Position numbers and translations under genes: made by a program. Source: Candidatus Curtissbacteria bacterium RIFCSPHIGHO2_12_FULL_41_17 (GTDB lineage Bacteria > Patescibacteriota > Microgenomatia > Curtissbacterales > GWA2-41-24). From it: a stretch of DNA of 64,000 nucleotides. Positions 53,115 to 61,081 of the stretch are shown here, in pieces; the first letter of the stretch is position 1; every line of letters starts with the position of its first letter. The notes below the pieces were generated by a model, which was not told the origin of the DNA, did not search any database, and worked only from the letters and a program-made list of their open reading frames with translations. Location: contig MFBL01000043.1 in NCBI GenBank assembly GCA_001774945.1, positions 1 through 64,000 of the forward strand, written 5' to 3'.

Positions 53115-54158
53115 TTATAGCGAAAATTTAATATTATACTGAGAAATTAGTTTTTTGAATTCTTGGTAGTCGAAGTTACTTATCGGAATTCCTGTTTTTA
53201 TTCTAATCTTATATACTTCCTTTTCTGGGTCACCGGCGACCATAACTCTTTGATCGTTTGAGGCTACAGACTTCTTGCGAAGTGCATCGCAAAGGTCTCT
53301 TAGGCTCCTTTTAAAAATTTCCAACCTTATATAACGAGAAATATCTATAGCCATAAAGAAATGTCCGAGTCTACGTTTCTTATTAGTGAGTGGGTACATT
53401 GGTACGATTTTTCTCCCGTAAGGCATTCCAGATAAAAGGGAGCATAAAATTTCAATAGCTAAAGCTAGTCCATACCCTTTATACCCACCTATTGGATAGA
53501 GCCCAACTGCTTTCATGGGATCAGTAGTGATTTTTCCGTTTTTATCAACTGCCCAACCAAAATCGAGGGCCTTTTTTTTAGACTTATAAACAAGAATTTT
53601 ATTCCAGGAAATTTGACTGGTGGCCATGTCTAAGCACAAGGGTTCTTCACCTGTCATTGGAGCAGCAAAGGAAATCGGATTGGTTCCTAGATATGGTTTT
53701 CTTCCGCCGTATGGCACTACCAATGAATCAACATTGGTAAAAGCAAAACCGATCATGTTCTTCTTTGCTGCCAAAAGCGTATAGATGGCAGCTGCCCCGA
53801 AATGTGACGAATTTCTGACGCTGACTGCTCCTAGCCCTGTTTTTTTAGCAAGCATAGTTGCTTTCATCATAGCTTCGATGCCAGCAGCAATTCCGAAGCC
53901 ATCATCAGCATCAAAGATTCCACAAGAAGGGGCCGTTTTAGTAAAAATAAATTTTGGATTCTTTTTAATTCTTCCTCTCTGAGTAGCACGTATGTAATGG
54001 GGAATAAGTCTGATCCCATGTGAATCGACGCCCCTCAAAGACGTATCCACTAGGCCATTGACTACTAGAGTGCTAATTTTCCTAGAGACTCCCACTGTTT
54101 TAAATAATTCGTAACCAAAATTGCGAAGTTTAAGATGGGGAACTAATTTTTCTCGCAT
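53115..54158 (-). CDS. Malate/L-lactate dehydrogenase-type oxidoreductase (LDH2/MDH2 family)
   Basis: A 347-residue protein of the NAD(P)-dependent LDH2 family. Family blocks are DTSLRGVDSHGIRLIPHYI, FGIAAGIEAMMKA, GAVSVRNSSHFGAAAIYTLLAA and YLGTNPISFAAP, then GGYKGYGLALAIEILCSLLSGM. The DSHG and SSHFG histidines are the conserved catalytic and binding residues. Known members reduce 2-keto acids or cyclic imines (sulfolactate, diketogulonate, piperideine-2-carboxylate). Here it follows the TPP enzyme gene directly (stop then ATG), so it may reduce the keto product of that enzyme. A very unusual gene for a glycan cluster. Confidence 0.88.
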   Translation of the reverse strand: MREKLVPHLKLRNFGYELFKTVGVSRKISTLVVNGLVDTSLRGVDSHGIRLIPHYIRATQRGRIKKNPKFIFTKTAPSCGIFDADDGFGIAAGIEAMMKATMLAKKTGLGAVSVRNSSHFGAAAIYTLLAAKKNMIGFAFTNVDSLVVPYGGRKPYLGTNPISFAAPMTGEEPLCLDMATSQISWNKILVYKSKKKALDFGWAVDKNGKITTDPMKAVGLYPIGGYKGYGLALAIEILCSLLSGMPYGRKIVPMYPLTNKKRRLGHFFMAIDISRYIRLEIFKRSLRDLCDALRKKSVASNDQRVMVAGDPEKEVYKIRIKTGIPISNFDYQEFKKLISQYNIKFSL

Positions 54159-55997
54159 CTATTCCTCATCGATTGGTTTAATAATCATGTTCTTCAGAAA
54201 CTCTTCACGGGGCAAAAATGGGTACATATCTTCCATAGGTTTGGAGATAACTTTCCCGTCGCTCCTGACGTATGAAGTCACTTTTGGAATTAAAGGTTGT
54301 TTAGGGCCCATCATAATTTCGCAAATAAATGGACCTGGTTTGGAAAGTACATATTTTAATTGTCTTTTTAAGTTTTTATGGTTCTCGATTTTTATGGAAG
54401 GAATACCGTAGGCATAGGCAATTTTTTGCATGTCTGGGAAACTAATGCCACTTTTAGGATTTGCTCCGACATAATGTCCTTTAAAAAAGTTTTCTTGAGT
54501 AATGCGAATTGCTAAATAGCCGTCATTATTGAGTACGAAAATTTTGATAGGCAACCGATGATGAACAATAGTTTGTAATTCTTGAATGTTTAATTGAATA
54601 CTGCCATCGCCCGCAAGACAAATAACTCTCTTTTTGCTATTGGCAATACAGGCTCCGATGGCAGCTGGTAAATCATAACCCATCGAAGCACAGCCAACAT
54701 TGCCTATAAGCCTTTGATTTTTCTTGAGTCTTATACATTGGTAGGTGCAGGTGAAGGCAGTGCCGTCTCCTACTACTATCACTTCATCATCTTTCATCAC
54801 GTCAGAGAGGATATCTATAAAGTAGTAAGAATTAACATATTTTTTTTGTTTTTTTTGCTCGGGCAAAACTGGCAGATATTTTTTTCTAATCCGCTTACAG
54901 TAATCATGCCATAGGTCCCATGAAGGCAATCCCTTGTTTTTAATTTGTCGACTAAGCTCTTTAATAAAGACTTTTGCATCAGCACAAATCGGTAAATCCG
55001 CATGAACCGTTTTTTTAACAAGTTCTGCTTTGTCAATGTCAATCATCACATGTTTGGCTTCCCTGGCAAAAGTTTTATAGGAAAAACTAACTACCCAAAT
55101 TGAGAGTCTTGATCCAATGCTGATTAATAAATCACAATTCTGAACGACAAAATTGCCAACTCGTTCCCCAAAGATTCCCGGACGGCCCAAGAATAACCGG
55201 TGGTCAGAAGGAATCAAATCATGGGCAGTAATGCCCGTTACTACTGGAATATTCAGTTTTTGAATTAATCGACCGAAATCGTCAACTGCTCCGGCAAGTC
55301 TGACGCCATTACCAGCCAGAATCAATGGTCTTTTTGACGCAAAAATTAACTTGACAGTTTGAGCAACCTTCTTTTTGACTTTACCTTGACTGTCAAGATC
55401 AAATTTAACCTCCCGTGGATTAAAGGGCTTTAACAAAGCAGGATTTACTCTTGCTGCTTGAATATCAAGGGGAATATCAATCCAAACCGGACCTGGTCGA
55501 CCGGACATTGCTAGATAAACTGCTTTTTCAAGATGACACCGAATCTCTTGAGGTTTGGTTACTGTCACTGCATATTTGGTTACTGGCTTAACCATTGACA
55601 CTATTGGTAGTTCTTGTATGCCAATCTGCCTGACCTTAGATTTACCTATCGTTGTTTCTAACTTAGGTTGCCCTGAAATAAATAGTGTCGGGATTGAATC
55701 AAGCCATGAACCAATAAGACCGGTTAAGGTATTAGTGCCGCCTGGCCCGGCGGTAACGACACAAACACTCAATTTTCCGGAAAGTCTTGTATAGCTTTCG
55801 GCAGCCATCGCCGATGCTTGCTCATGGTGATTGCAAAAGTAGCGTATTTTTGAATTAGAACCAAAAGATTCATTAAGATGCATGGCGTTGCCGCCAGTGA
55901 TCATAAATACATCGCGAATGCCAAGGTCCACCAAATAAGAGACAAGATAATCAGAAAGTTTTATGAGATTATTTGATTTTTTGAGTTTTTCTGTCAT
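54159..55997 (-). CDS. Thiamine-diphosphate enzyme, acetolactate-synthase-like
   Basis: A protein of about 612 residues. ATG 55997 gives the normal N-terminus (NLIKLSDYLVSYLVDLG); the longer frame only copies the cupin gene out of frame. The cofactor-activating glutamate is E59 in HHEQASAMAAE. TAGPGGTNTLTG, the central ILAGNGVRLAGA and the ThDP motif GDGSIQLN followed by NN at 490-491 are all present. It should add an activated two-carbon unit or decarboxylate a 2-keto acid. YerE, which builds the two-carbon branch of yersiniose on a CDP-keto-sugar, has this fold, and RfbF, G and H are in the window. Confidence 0.9.
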   Translation of the reverse strand: MTEKLKKSNNLIKLSDYLVSYLVDLGIRDVFMITGGNAMHLNESFGSNSKIRYFCNHHEQASAMAAESYTRLSGKLSVCVVTAGPGGTNTLTGLIGSWLDSIPTLFISGQPKLETTIGKSKVRQIGIQELPIVSMVKPVTKYAVTVTKPQEIRCHLEKAVYLAMSGRPGPVWIDIPLDIQAARVNPALLKPFNPREVKFDLDSQGKVKKKVAQTVKLIFASKRPLILAGNGVRLAGAVDDFGRLIQKLNIPVVTGITAHDLIPSDHRLFLGRPGIFGERVGNFVVQNCDLLISIGSRLSIWVVSFSYKTFAREAKHVMIDIDKAELVKKTVHADLPICADAKVFIKELSRQIKNKGLPSWDLWHDYCKRIRKKYLPVLPEQKKQKKYVNSYYFIDILSDVMKDDEVIVVGDGTAFTCTYQCIRLKKNQRLIGNVGCASMGYDLPAAIGACIANSKKRVICLAGDGSIQLNIQELQTIVHHRLPIKIFVLNNDGYLAIRITQENFFKGHYVGANPKSGISFPDMQKIAYAYGIPSIKIENHKNLKRQLKYVLSKPGPFICEIMMGPKQPLIPKVTSYVRSDGKVISKPMEDMYPFLPREEFLKNMIIKPIDEE

Positions 55998-56754
55998 GAT
56001 GCGAAATTGTGAGGTATATGATATCATCACGTGCCAAAATTTTCGGCCGGCTTTGTATCTCCGAAAGCAAAGCAATTTCCCCACAGCTAAGAAGAATTTC
56101 TCCTCGATCATCAACTAATCCTCCTTTTAATATGCCCACTAAGTGAGCTGATTCTGTTTTCAACTGTTGATCAATATCCAATCCTCTTTCAAAAGAAATT
56201 AAAGTTAAATTGCAATCACCAATAAGTTTTCTATCTTTTTTCTTTAAAGGTTCTTTATGAAAATGAACATATCGATATTGCTTTGTTTTATTAGTCATCT
56301 TACTTTGTCCTTCATACTCTTGATTTTCTCGGCCATATTCGTCTTTTAATCTAATTAAGTCTTTCTTATTCGGGGGTGATTCAATTTCCATAATAAACGC
56401 CCCCCCCCTGGAGATAGTTTTAGTCCTGTGAAAGACGGCTTCCTCTATACTTATTCCTTCACACTTACCAAATTCAAACCAGCCTTCAAGTGTTGATACA
56501 AGAACCCTTCCAGAAAGCACCATCAGCGAAGTTTTTTTATTGGGATGGCAATGCATTGAGGTTGCGTGATTATATTTCAAAAAGAGAACCCATACTGCCA
56601 CTTCCGGATTTTCATACATTAAATATTCATATCCCCAAGGCTTATTAACAATTATTCCTCTATAATTAAAAGCGTCTTTACTATGAGGAACTGCAGTCCT
56701 AAGACGAGATAAGTTTTCGATATCCGATTTGGATCTAAATATCCGCTTAATCAT
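55969..56754 (-). CDS. Double-cupin protein (mannose-6-phosphate-isomerase-like)
   Basis: A 261-residue protein with two cupin-like halves. The first (about 30-145) has VNKPWGYEYLMYEN and the metal motif SMHCHPNKKTSLMVLSG, with GRVLVSTLEGWFEF, resembling sugar-phosphate isomerases. The second (about 165-255) has AHLVGILKGGLVDDRGEILL and lacks an obvious HxH. It may isomerise a sugar phosphate or bind a sugar acid. The coding strand has a run of nine G at 56400-56408 within SRGGAFIME, a possible slippage site. The 3' end overlaps the TPP gene by 29 bases. Confidence 0.75.
   Translation of the reverse strand: MIKRIFRSKSDIENLSRLRTAVPHSKDAFNYRGIIVNKPWGYEYLMYENPEVAVWVLFLKYNHATSMHCHPNKKTSLMVLSGRVLVSTLEGWFEFGKCEGISIEEAVFHRTKTISRGGAFIMEIESPPNKKDLIRLKDEYGRENQEYEGQSKMTNKTKQYRYVHFHKEPLKKKDRKLIGDCNLTLISFERGLDIDQQLKTESAHLVGILKGGLVDDRGEILLSCGEIALLSEIQSRPKILARDDIIYLTISHHDRKTQKIK
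56400..56408 (-). repeat. Poly-G(9) tract inside the double-cupin gene
   Basis: Nine consecutive C on the plus strand, read as G9 in codons for R-G-G-A. Tracts of this length in AT-rich genomes are classic sites for phase variation by slipped-strand mispairing; a one-base change would truncate the cupin protein. Confidence 0.65.
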
Positions 56755-57276
56755 TTAGGATATTTTACTTATCAGGCTGACGGTAGTTTTCATCCAACTA
56801 GCAAGATTGTGTGGATGATCCGAAGTGATAATGTTTCCGTCAACGACTACAGCCTCTTGGTGGTAGATGGCTCCAGCGTTGATAAGGTCATCTTTCATGC
56901 CGATGTAACAAGTCGCATTCTTTCCTTTTAAAATTCCTGCCGAGATTAAAACCCATGGGCCATGACAAGTACTTGAAACAATCTTTCCAGTTTTATTCAT
57001 CTTGCGCACAAATTGCAAAATTTTTTTTACTTGTCTGACCCTATCTGGAGCTTCATGCCCACCCGGGATAATCACTGCGTCGTACTTTTTAACAGATAGA
57101 TCATTTATAAGTACTGTAGGTTTTATAGGGTAGCCATGTTTGCCTTTGATCTCACTATCGCTACTGGTGGCTATGTCAGTTTTTATTTTGGATTCTTGGA
57201 GTCTAAAATAAGGGTAGATTACTTCCGGGTCTTCAAAGCCCGGTCCGGTAATAATTACTGCCTTTTTTATTTTCAT
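56755..57276 (-). CDS. DJ-1/PfpI-family protein
   Basis: A protein of about 173 residues. ATG 57276 overlaps the upstream stop as ATGA; an in-frame TTG lies twelve bases earlier. The glutamate and cysteine of the active site are present: GPGFEDPEVI with E15 and SSTCHGPWVLISAG with C104 followed by H105. AVIIPGGHEAPDRVR completes the PfpI pattern. Members include amidases, deglycases, glyoxalases and chaperones. In this operon it may act on a reactive keto or aldehyde intermediate made by the TPP or LDH2-type enzymes, but no substrate can be assigned. Confidence 0.88.
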   Translation of the reverse strand: MKIKKAVIITGPGFEDPEVIYPYFRLQESKIKTDIATSSDSEIKGKHGYPIKPTVLINDLSVKKYDAVIIPGGHEAPDRVRQVKKILQFVRKMNKTGKIVSSTCHGPWVLISAGILKGKNATCYIGMKDDLINAGAIYHQEAVVVDGNIITSDHPHNLASWMKTTVSLISKIS

Positions 57277-58064
57277 TCTTGCAACCAATGAGACTTATTT
57301 TTATCTACTAGGTCGGCTAAAAACAGGTAATCACGATCTGTATCGAGCCATCGCCAAAATCCATGATGTGGGTAAATTGCTAGCTGGCTATCTTTGATCA
57401 AATTTTCAAAGACTTCTGTTTCAAGCATGCATTCATTAAATGGTGAAAGATAGGAAAAGACTTGACTTTTAAAAACCATGAAACCGCCATTAATGTAACG
57501 CTCAATCAAGTGAGACTTAACATTGGCCGCATTATAAAAACCAATTGCCAAATTTTTCTTTACCAAAAGTTCTCCTATCCGGAAAGGAGGAACCACCCCA
57601 CTGATTGTGGCGATTTTTTTATTTTTTTTATGAAATTTCAGAAGTTTTTCTAAATTGACATCCGCTAAACAGTCAGCATAAGTCACCATAAAATCTGATT
57701 CCTTGTCCAGGTATTTCTTACATCTGGCAATACGCGAACCAGTCAAAGCTGCTTCCCCAGTATCTACAAGTGTTATTTTCCATTCAGATTCGCCATGCCT
57801 ACTTAATTGTTCAAAGTCATCGCCTTTGGAAAGCTCGATGCGTACATCACCAGTATACAGATCATAATTGGCAAAAAAATCTCTAATCATTTCTCCCTTG
57901 TAGCCAAGCGCCAAAATAAATTCATTAAAGCCAAACAGTGAATATCGCTTCATTACATGCCAAACAATAGGCCTATGTCCAAGCTTGACCATCGCTTTTG
58001 GGATGTAGTCAGATTGTTGAGCAAGTCTAATGCCTCTTCCGCCGCACAGAATTACTACTTTCAT
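57273..58064 (-). CDS. Sugar-phosphate nucleotidyltransferase, RfbF-like paralog with altered active-site motif
   Basis: A 263-residue protein of the glucose-1-phosphate cytidylyltransferase type. It has VILCGGRGIRL, KAMVKLGHRPIVWHVMK, ALGYKGEMIRDFFANY and LVDTGEAALTGSRI. The metal loop is TYADCLADV, where RfbF (second copy at 59507) has TYGDGVADI, and PKPMV is PKAMV. The lysine-rich GGFMVFKSQ region remains. It may therefore activate a sugar-phosphate other than glucose-1-phosphate. It is the first gene of a 53-58 kb operon with a good promoter upstream. Confidence 0.83.
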   Translation of the reverse strand: MKVVILCGGRGIRLAQQSDYIPKAMVKLGHRPIVWHVMKRYSLFGFNEFILALGYKGEMIRDFFANYDLYTGDVRIELSKGDDFEQLSRHGESEWKITLVDTGEAALTGSRIARCKKYLDKESDFMVTYADCLADVNLEKLLKFHKKNKKIATISGVVPPFRIGELLVKKNLAIGFYNAANVKSHLIERYINGGFMVFKSQVFSYLSPFNECMLETEVFENLIKDSQLAIYPHHGFWRWLDTDRDYLFLADLVDKNKSHWLQE

Positions 58065-58103
58065 GATTGGATGTCATTATATAATAATTTATGTCTTCAT
58101 CAA
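58065..58103 (-). promoter_or_regulatory. Candidate promoter for the minus-strand operon starting at 58064
   Basis: Reading the minus strand, TTGATG (58103-58098) and TATAAT (58081-58076) are 16 bases apart, and the -10 ends 11 bases before the ATG. This is the best promoter match in the window and again predicts a very short leader. Confidence 0.5.
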
Positions 58104-58140
58104 AAAATAGATGAGACCATATCAGTAGGAATGTTAAAAG

Positions 58141-58551
58141 ATGAATTCGGTGTTGTTTAAATCTACTCAAGGAGAAAACTTTAGACTTAGTAGCAAATTT
58201 ATATTTGTTGGTATTTTAAATACTATCGTTGGCTATGGACTTTTCGCCCTGCTTATTGATCTTAATATTTTCTATCTTTTATCTCTAACCATTTCCCATA
58301 TCGCTGGTACAATTCATAGTTATCTTTGGAATCGACTTTTCACCTTTAAGTCAAAAAGCAGCATAGTAAAGGAGATAACCAAATTTGTCACTGTTTATAC
58401 TTTTATTTATCTTACTAATTTTGTTTTACTATACGTTGCCGTGGATTTATTGCAGCTTAATACTTTGATTGCTCAACTGTTTATTTTGGGGGTAGTAACA
58501 GTGATCTCATTTTTAAGCCAAAGATACTGGACTTTTAGAAGATATTATTAG
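58141..58551 (+). CDS. GtrA-like small membrane protein
   Basis: A 136-residue protein with four hydrophobic helices. GtrA features are FKFIFVGILNTIVGYGLF-like (here SKFIFVGILNTIVGYG), SHIAGTIHSYLWNRLFTFKS between helices 2 and 3, and RYWTFRR at the C-terminus. GtrA proteins are thought to flip polyprenyl-phosphate-linked glucose or arabinose. It stands alone on the plus strand and its 3' end overlaps rfbG by four bases. It probably works with the ArnC/GtrB-like GT2 at 50547 and the GT-C enzymes. Confidence 0.9.
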   Translation: MNSVLFKSTQGENFRLSSKFIFVGILNTIVGYGLFALLIDLNIFYLLSLTISHIAGTIHSYLWNRLFTFKSKSSIVKEITKFVTVYTFIYLTNFVLLYVAVDLLQLNTLIAQLFILGVVTVISFLSQRYWTFRRYY

Positions 58552-59516
58552 CTAGAACTTTTAACTTCTTGAAAATACTCCTTGTACCATTCGTAAATAT
58601 CTTTGATCGTTTTATCGATGTTACTTGCCGGCTTCCAGGCAAGCATTTTTCTTATTTTATTAAAATTAATTGATTGCTGGGGTATTTCATTAATTGCGCT
58701 TTTGGTAATCCGGTACTTTATTTTTCTACCCAATTTTTTTTCAATCTTGCCCAAAAGTGCAAGGACCGAAAGATTTTCGCGTGATGATACATTGAAAACT
58801 TCGCCCTTTATTTTTTGGATATTTTTGGAGCAGACAATCAAAGCCTCAACAATATCTTTAACATAAACGTAATCTCTTATGTATTTGCCATCGCTTCTGA
58901 CATCTAAGACATCTCTTTTGACAATTGCCTTGAGCGCTCCAGGGATAATCCGGCTAAAATTGATGTCACCTTCGCCATAGACATTTCCGAACCTTACCAC
59001 AACGGTAGGCAAATTATACGTCTTAAAATACGTAGTGGTTATAAGATCACAGGCGGCTTTTGACGTTTCGTAAGGATGATCTCCCGAAAGTGGATCCTTT
59101 TCAGATGCTTTAGGAATTTTCCCATAGGCTTTATCAGATGAAACAACAATTATTCCTTGAACTTTTCCATATAATCTTGCAGCCTCCAGAACATTAGCAG
59201 TGCCTATGATATTAGTTTCAAAAGTTTCCAGTGGGTTATAATAAGCGGTTGGTACTATCGATTGGGCAGCCAGATGGAAAATGAAATCAATTTCGTATTT
59301 AGTGACAATGTCCAGTGTCCTTTTGAAATTTTTCAGATCTTTCTGGACTAAAATTACATATCTTGCAAGTCTTTGGCGCAAAAAATAAGACTTTGGATTT
59401 AGACTTTGGTAGGGGACAATAACATTTGCCTTGTCGTTAATTAACCTTTTAACTAGATGACTTCCTATAAATCCCGTTCCTCCAGTAACTAAAACATTTT
59501 TTCCCGTTAATCCCAT
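58548..59516 (-). CDS. rfbG: CDP-glucose 4,6-dehydratase (RfbG-like)
   Basis: A 322-residue extended SDR. The NAD loop is LVTGGTGFIGSHLVKRL; HLAAQSIVPTAYYNPLETFETN, VVSSDKAYGKIP and HPYETSKAACDLIT (YxxxK as YETSK) match CDP-glucose dehydratases, as does RFGNVYGEGDINFSRIIPGA. It converts CDP-glucose to CDP-4-keto-6-deoxyglucose, the substrate of the RfbH-type enzyme at 49249. It is somewhat shorter than the usual about 355 residues. It overlaps the rfbF gene upstream by ten bases, which supports coupled steps. Confidence 0.88.
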   Translation of the reverse strand: MGLTGKNVLVTGGTGFIGSHLVKRLINDKANVIVPYQSLNPKSYFLRQRLARYVILVQKDLKNFKRTLDIVTKYEIDFIFHLAAQSIVPTAYYNPLETFETNIIGTANVLEAARLYGKVQGIIVVSSDKAYGKIPKASEKDPLSGDHPYETSKAACDLITTTYFKTYNLPTVVVRFGNVYGEGDINFSRIIPGALKAIVKRDVLDVRSDGKYIRDYVYVKDIVEALIVCSKNIQKIKGEVFNVSSRENLSVLALLGKIEKKLGRKIKYRITKSAINEIPQQSINFNKIRKMLAWKPASNIDKTIKDIYEWYKEYFQEVKSSS

Positions 59517-60286
59517 ATTTTCCAGGCAGGGTTTTCCTTCCAGAAGTTATTTAAGTCTTGGACATCTTGATAGGTATCCATTGAATGAAAAAATTCCTTA
59601 TGGTAGTAAACCGTCAGTTGTCTTTTTTCTATTAATTTGTAGAAAACATCTTCTATCATCGAATCCGGTTCAATATAATTAAAGATGCTTTTTTTAAATA
59701 CCATAAATCCAACATTAATTAAATTCTTAATTTTTGCACGCTTTTCAAATTTTTTAGCCATTCCGTTTTTGTCAATTTCTAAACCGCCAAATTTTAAAAT
59801 TGGGTGAGCTACTGTTACAGTGCCGATAGCCTTTTTGTTTTTGTGGTAACTTAGAAGATTGGCAATATTAATATCAGCAACTCCATCACCATAAGTAACC
59901 ATGAAATCATTGTCATTGATGTATTTTTTTAACCTTCTTACCCGTTCTCCAGTCAGCGATTCTTGCCCGGTATCAACGAAAGTAATTCTAAAATCATCTT
60001 TTTTTTCACCTTTATGATGTTTAATGCTGTGTTTATCCGTCACGAGCGTAAAATCTCCGTCATAATATTTTTTGTTAACAAAATAGTCTTTAATTAGATT
60101 TCCTTTATATCCGAGAGCAATAATAAAGTCACGGAATCCGAAGTGGGCGTAAATTTTCATGATATGCCAAAGGATAGGTTTACCTCCAACTTCCACCATC
60201 GGTTTAGGTTTAAATTCTGTTTCTTCTTTAAGACGATAGCCAATGCCCCCGCAAAGTATTACGACTTTTATTCTACTGGCTCTCAT
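59507..60286 (-). CDS. rfbF: Glucose-1-phosphate cytidylyltransferase
   Basis: A 259-residue nucleotidyltransferase. It has VVILCGGIGYRLKEET, KPKPMVEVGGKPILWHIMKIY, IIALGYKGNLIKDYF, FVDTGQESLTGERVRRL and the metal loop TYGDGVADINI. All active-site blocks of RfbF are intact, unlike the paralog at 57273. It joins CTP to glucose-1-phosphate to give CDP-glucose for the adjacent RfbG. The N-terminus begins about eight residues earlier than in most RfbF; the ATG at 60286 overlaps the ABC ATPase gene. Confidence 0.92.
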   Translation of the reverse strand: MRASRIKVVILCGGIGYRLKEETEFKPKPMVEVGGKPILWHIMKIYAHFGFRDFIIALGYKGNLIKDYFVNKKYYDGDFTLVTDKHSIKHHKGEKKDDFRITFVDTGQESLTGERVRRLKKYINDNDFMVTYGDGVADINIANLLSYHKNKKAIGTVTVAHPILKFGGLEIDKNGMAKKFEKRAKIKNLINVGFMVFKKSIFNYIEPDSMIEDVFYKLIEKRQLTVYYHKEFFHSMDTYQDVQDLNNFWKENPAWKIWD

Positions 60287-61055
60287 TTTTTGAACCCTTT
60301 ACGTCATCTAAATAATGACTAATAACCGTTTTTGTTTCTCCTTGCATTTTTATCTTGCCACCATCCAGATAAATTGCTTTGGAACAGATAAGTTTTACCG
60401 CATCCATGTTGTGGGAAACAAACACAATTGTTTTCCCGCTTTTTACAAATCTTTTCATTTTATCGAGGCATTTCTTTTGGAAATTTTGATCACCGACTGC
60501 TAGAACTTCATCTATTAAAAGTATTTCCGGATCCATGAAAGACACAACCGAAAAGCCAATTCTAGCATACATGCCAGAAGAATAACGTTTTATAGGAGTG
60601 TCGATAAATTTCTCGATGCCGGAAAATTTTACGATGTCGGCATATTTTCCTTTAATCTCTTGTTTTTTCATTCCTAAAATTGCTCCATAAAGAAAAATAT
60701 TCTCTTTGCCGCTTAACTCGGGGTGAAGACCGGCCCCAAGCTCAATAAAAGCCCCGACTTTTCCATTTACTGTTATCTGGCCGCTTTTGGGATAGGTAAT
60801 TTTAGAAATAAGTTTCAGAATGGTGCTTTTTCCGGACCCGTTTCTGCCGATTATCCCCAGACACTCTCCCTCATGTACAGTAAAGCTTAGATCATTTATT
60901 GCCAATAGAGTTTCTCTCTGAAGGGTTTTGTGTCTATTTTTGCCAATTAATTTTCCTAAAAAAATCCCAAAATCATCCGAAAAGCGTCCATATTTCATTC
61001 TTGAGATTAAATAACTTTTTGTAACATTTTGAAACTTTATGGCTATGTTGTCCAT
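60273..61055 (-). CDS. wzt: Polysaccharide ABC exporter, ATP-binding subunit (Wzt-like)
   Basis: A 260-residue ABC ATPase of the Wzt/TagH type. Walker A is GRNGSGKST (70-78), the signature YSSGM (158-162) and Walker B ILLIDEVLAVGD (178 onwards); the H-loop is FVSHNMDAV. The sequence GAFIELGAGLHPELSGKENIF is characteristic of O-antigen and teichoic-acid exporters. There is no C-terminal carbohydrate-binding domain (whole protein 260 residues), so export is probably not gated by a terminal cap sugar recognised by this subunit. It pairs with the permease encoded 26 bases upstream. Confidence 0.93.
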   Translation of the reverse strand: MDNIAIKFQNVTKSYLISRMKYGRFSDDFGIFLGKLIGKNRHKTLQRETLLAINDLSFTVHEGECLGIIGRNGSGKSTILKLISKITYPKSGQITVNGKVGAFIELGAGLHPELSGKENIFLYGAILGMKKQEIKGKYADIVKFSGIEKFIDTPIKRYSSGMYARIGFSVVSFMDPEILLIDEVLAVGDQNFQKKCLDKMKRFVKSGKTIVFVSHNMDAVKLICSKAIYLDGGKIKMQGETKTVISHYLDDVKGSKNESQ

Positions 61056-61081
61056 TTATTCGAAAAGTAAATTTTTCTTTT

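Noticed and set aside
55998..56114. N-terminal extension of the ThDP enzyme
   Set aside because: It lies inside the cupin gene in another frame and does not match the family; ATG 55997 gives the expected N-terminus.
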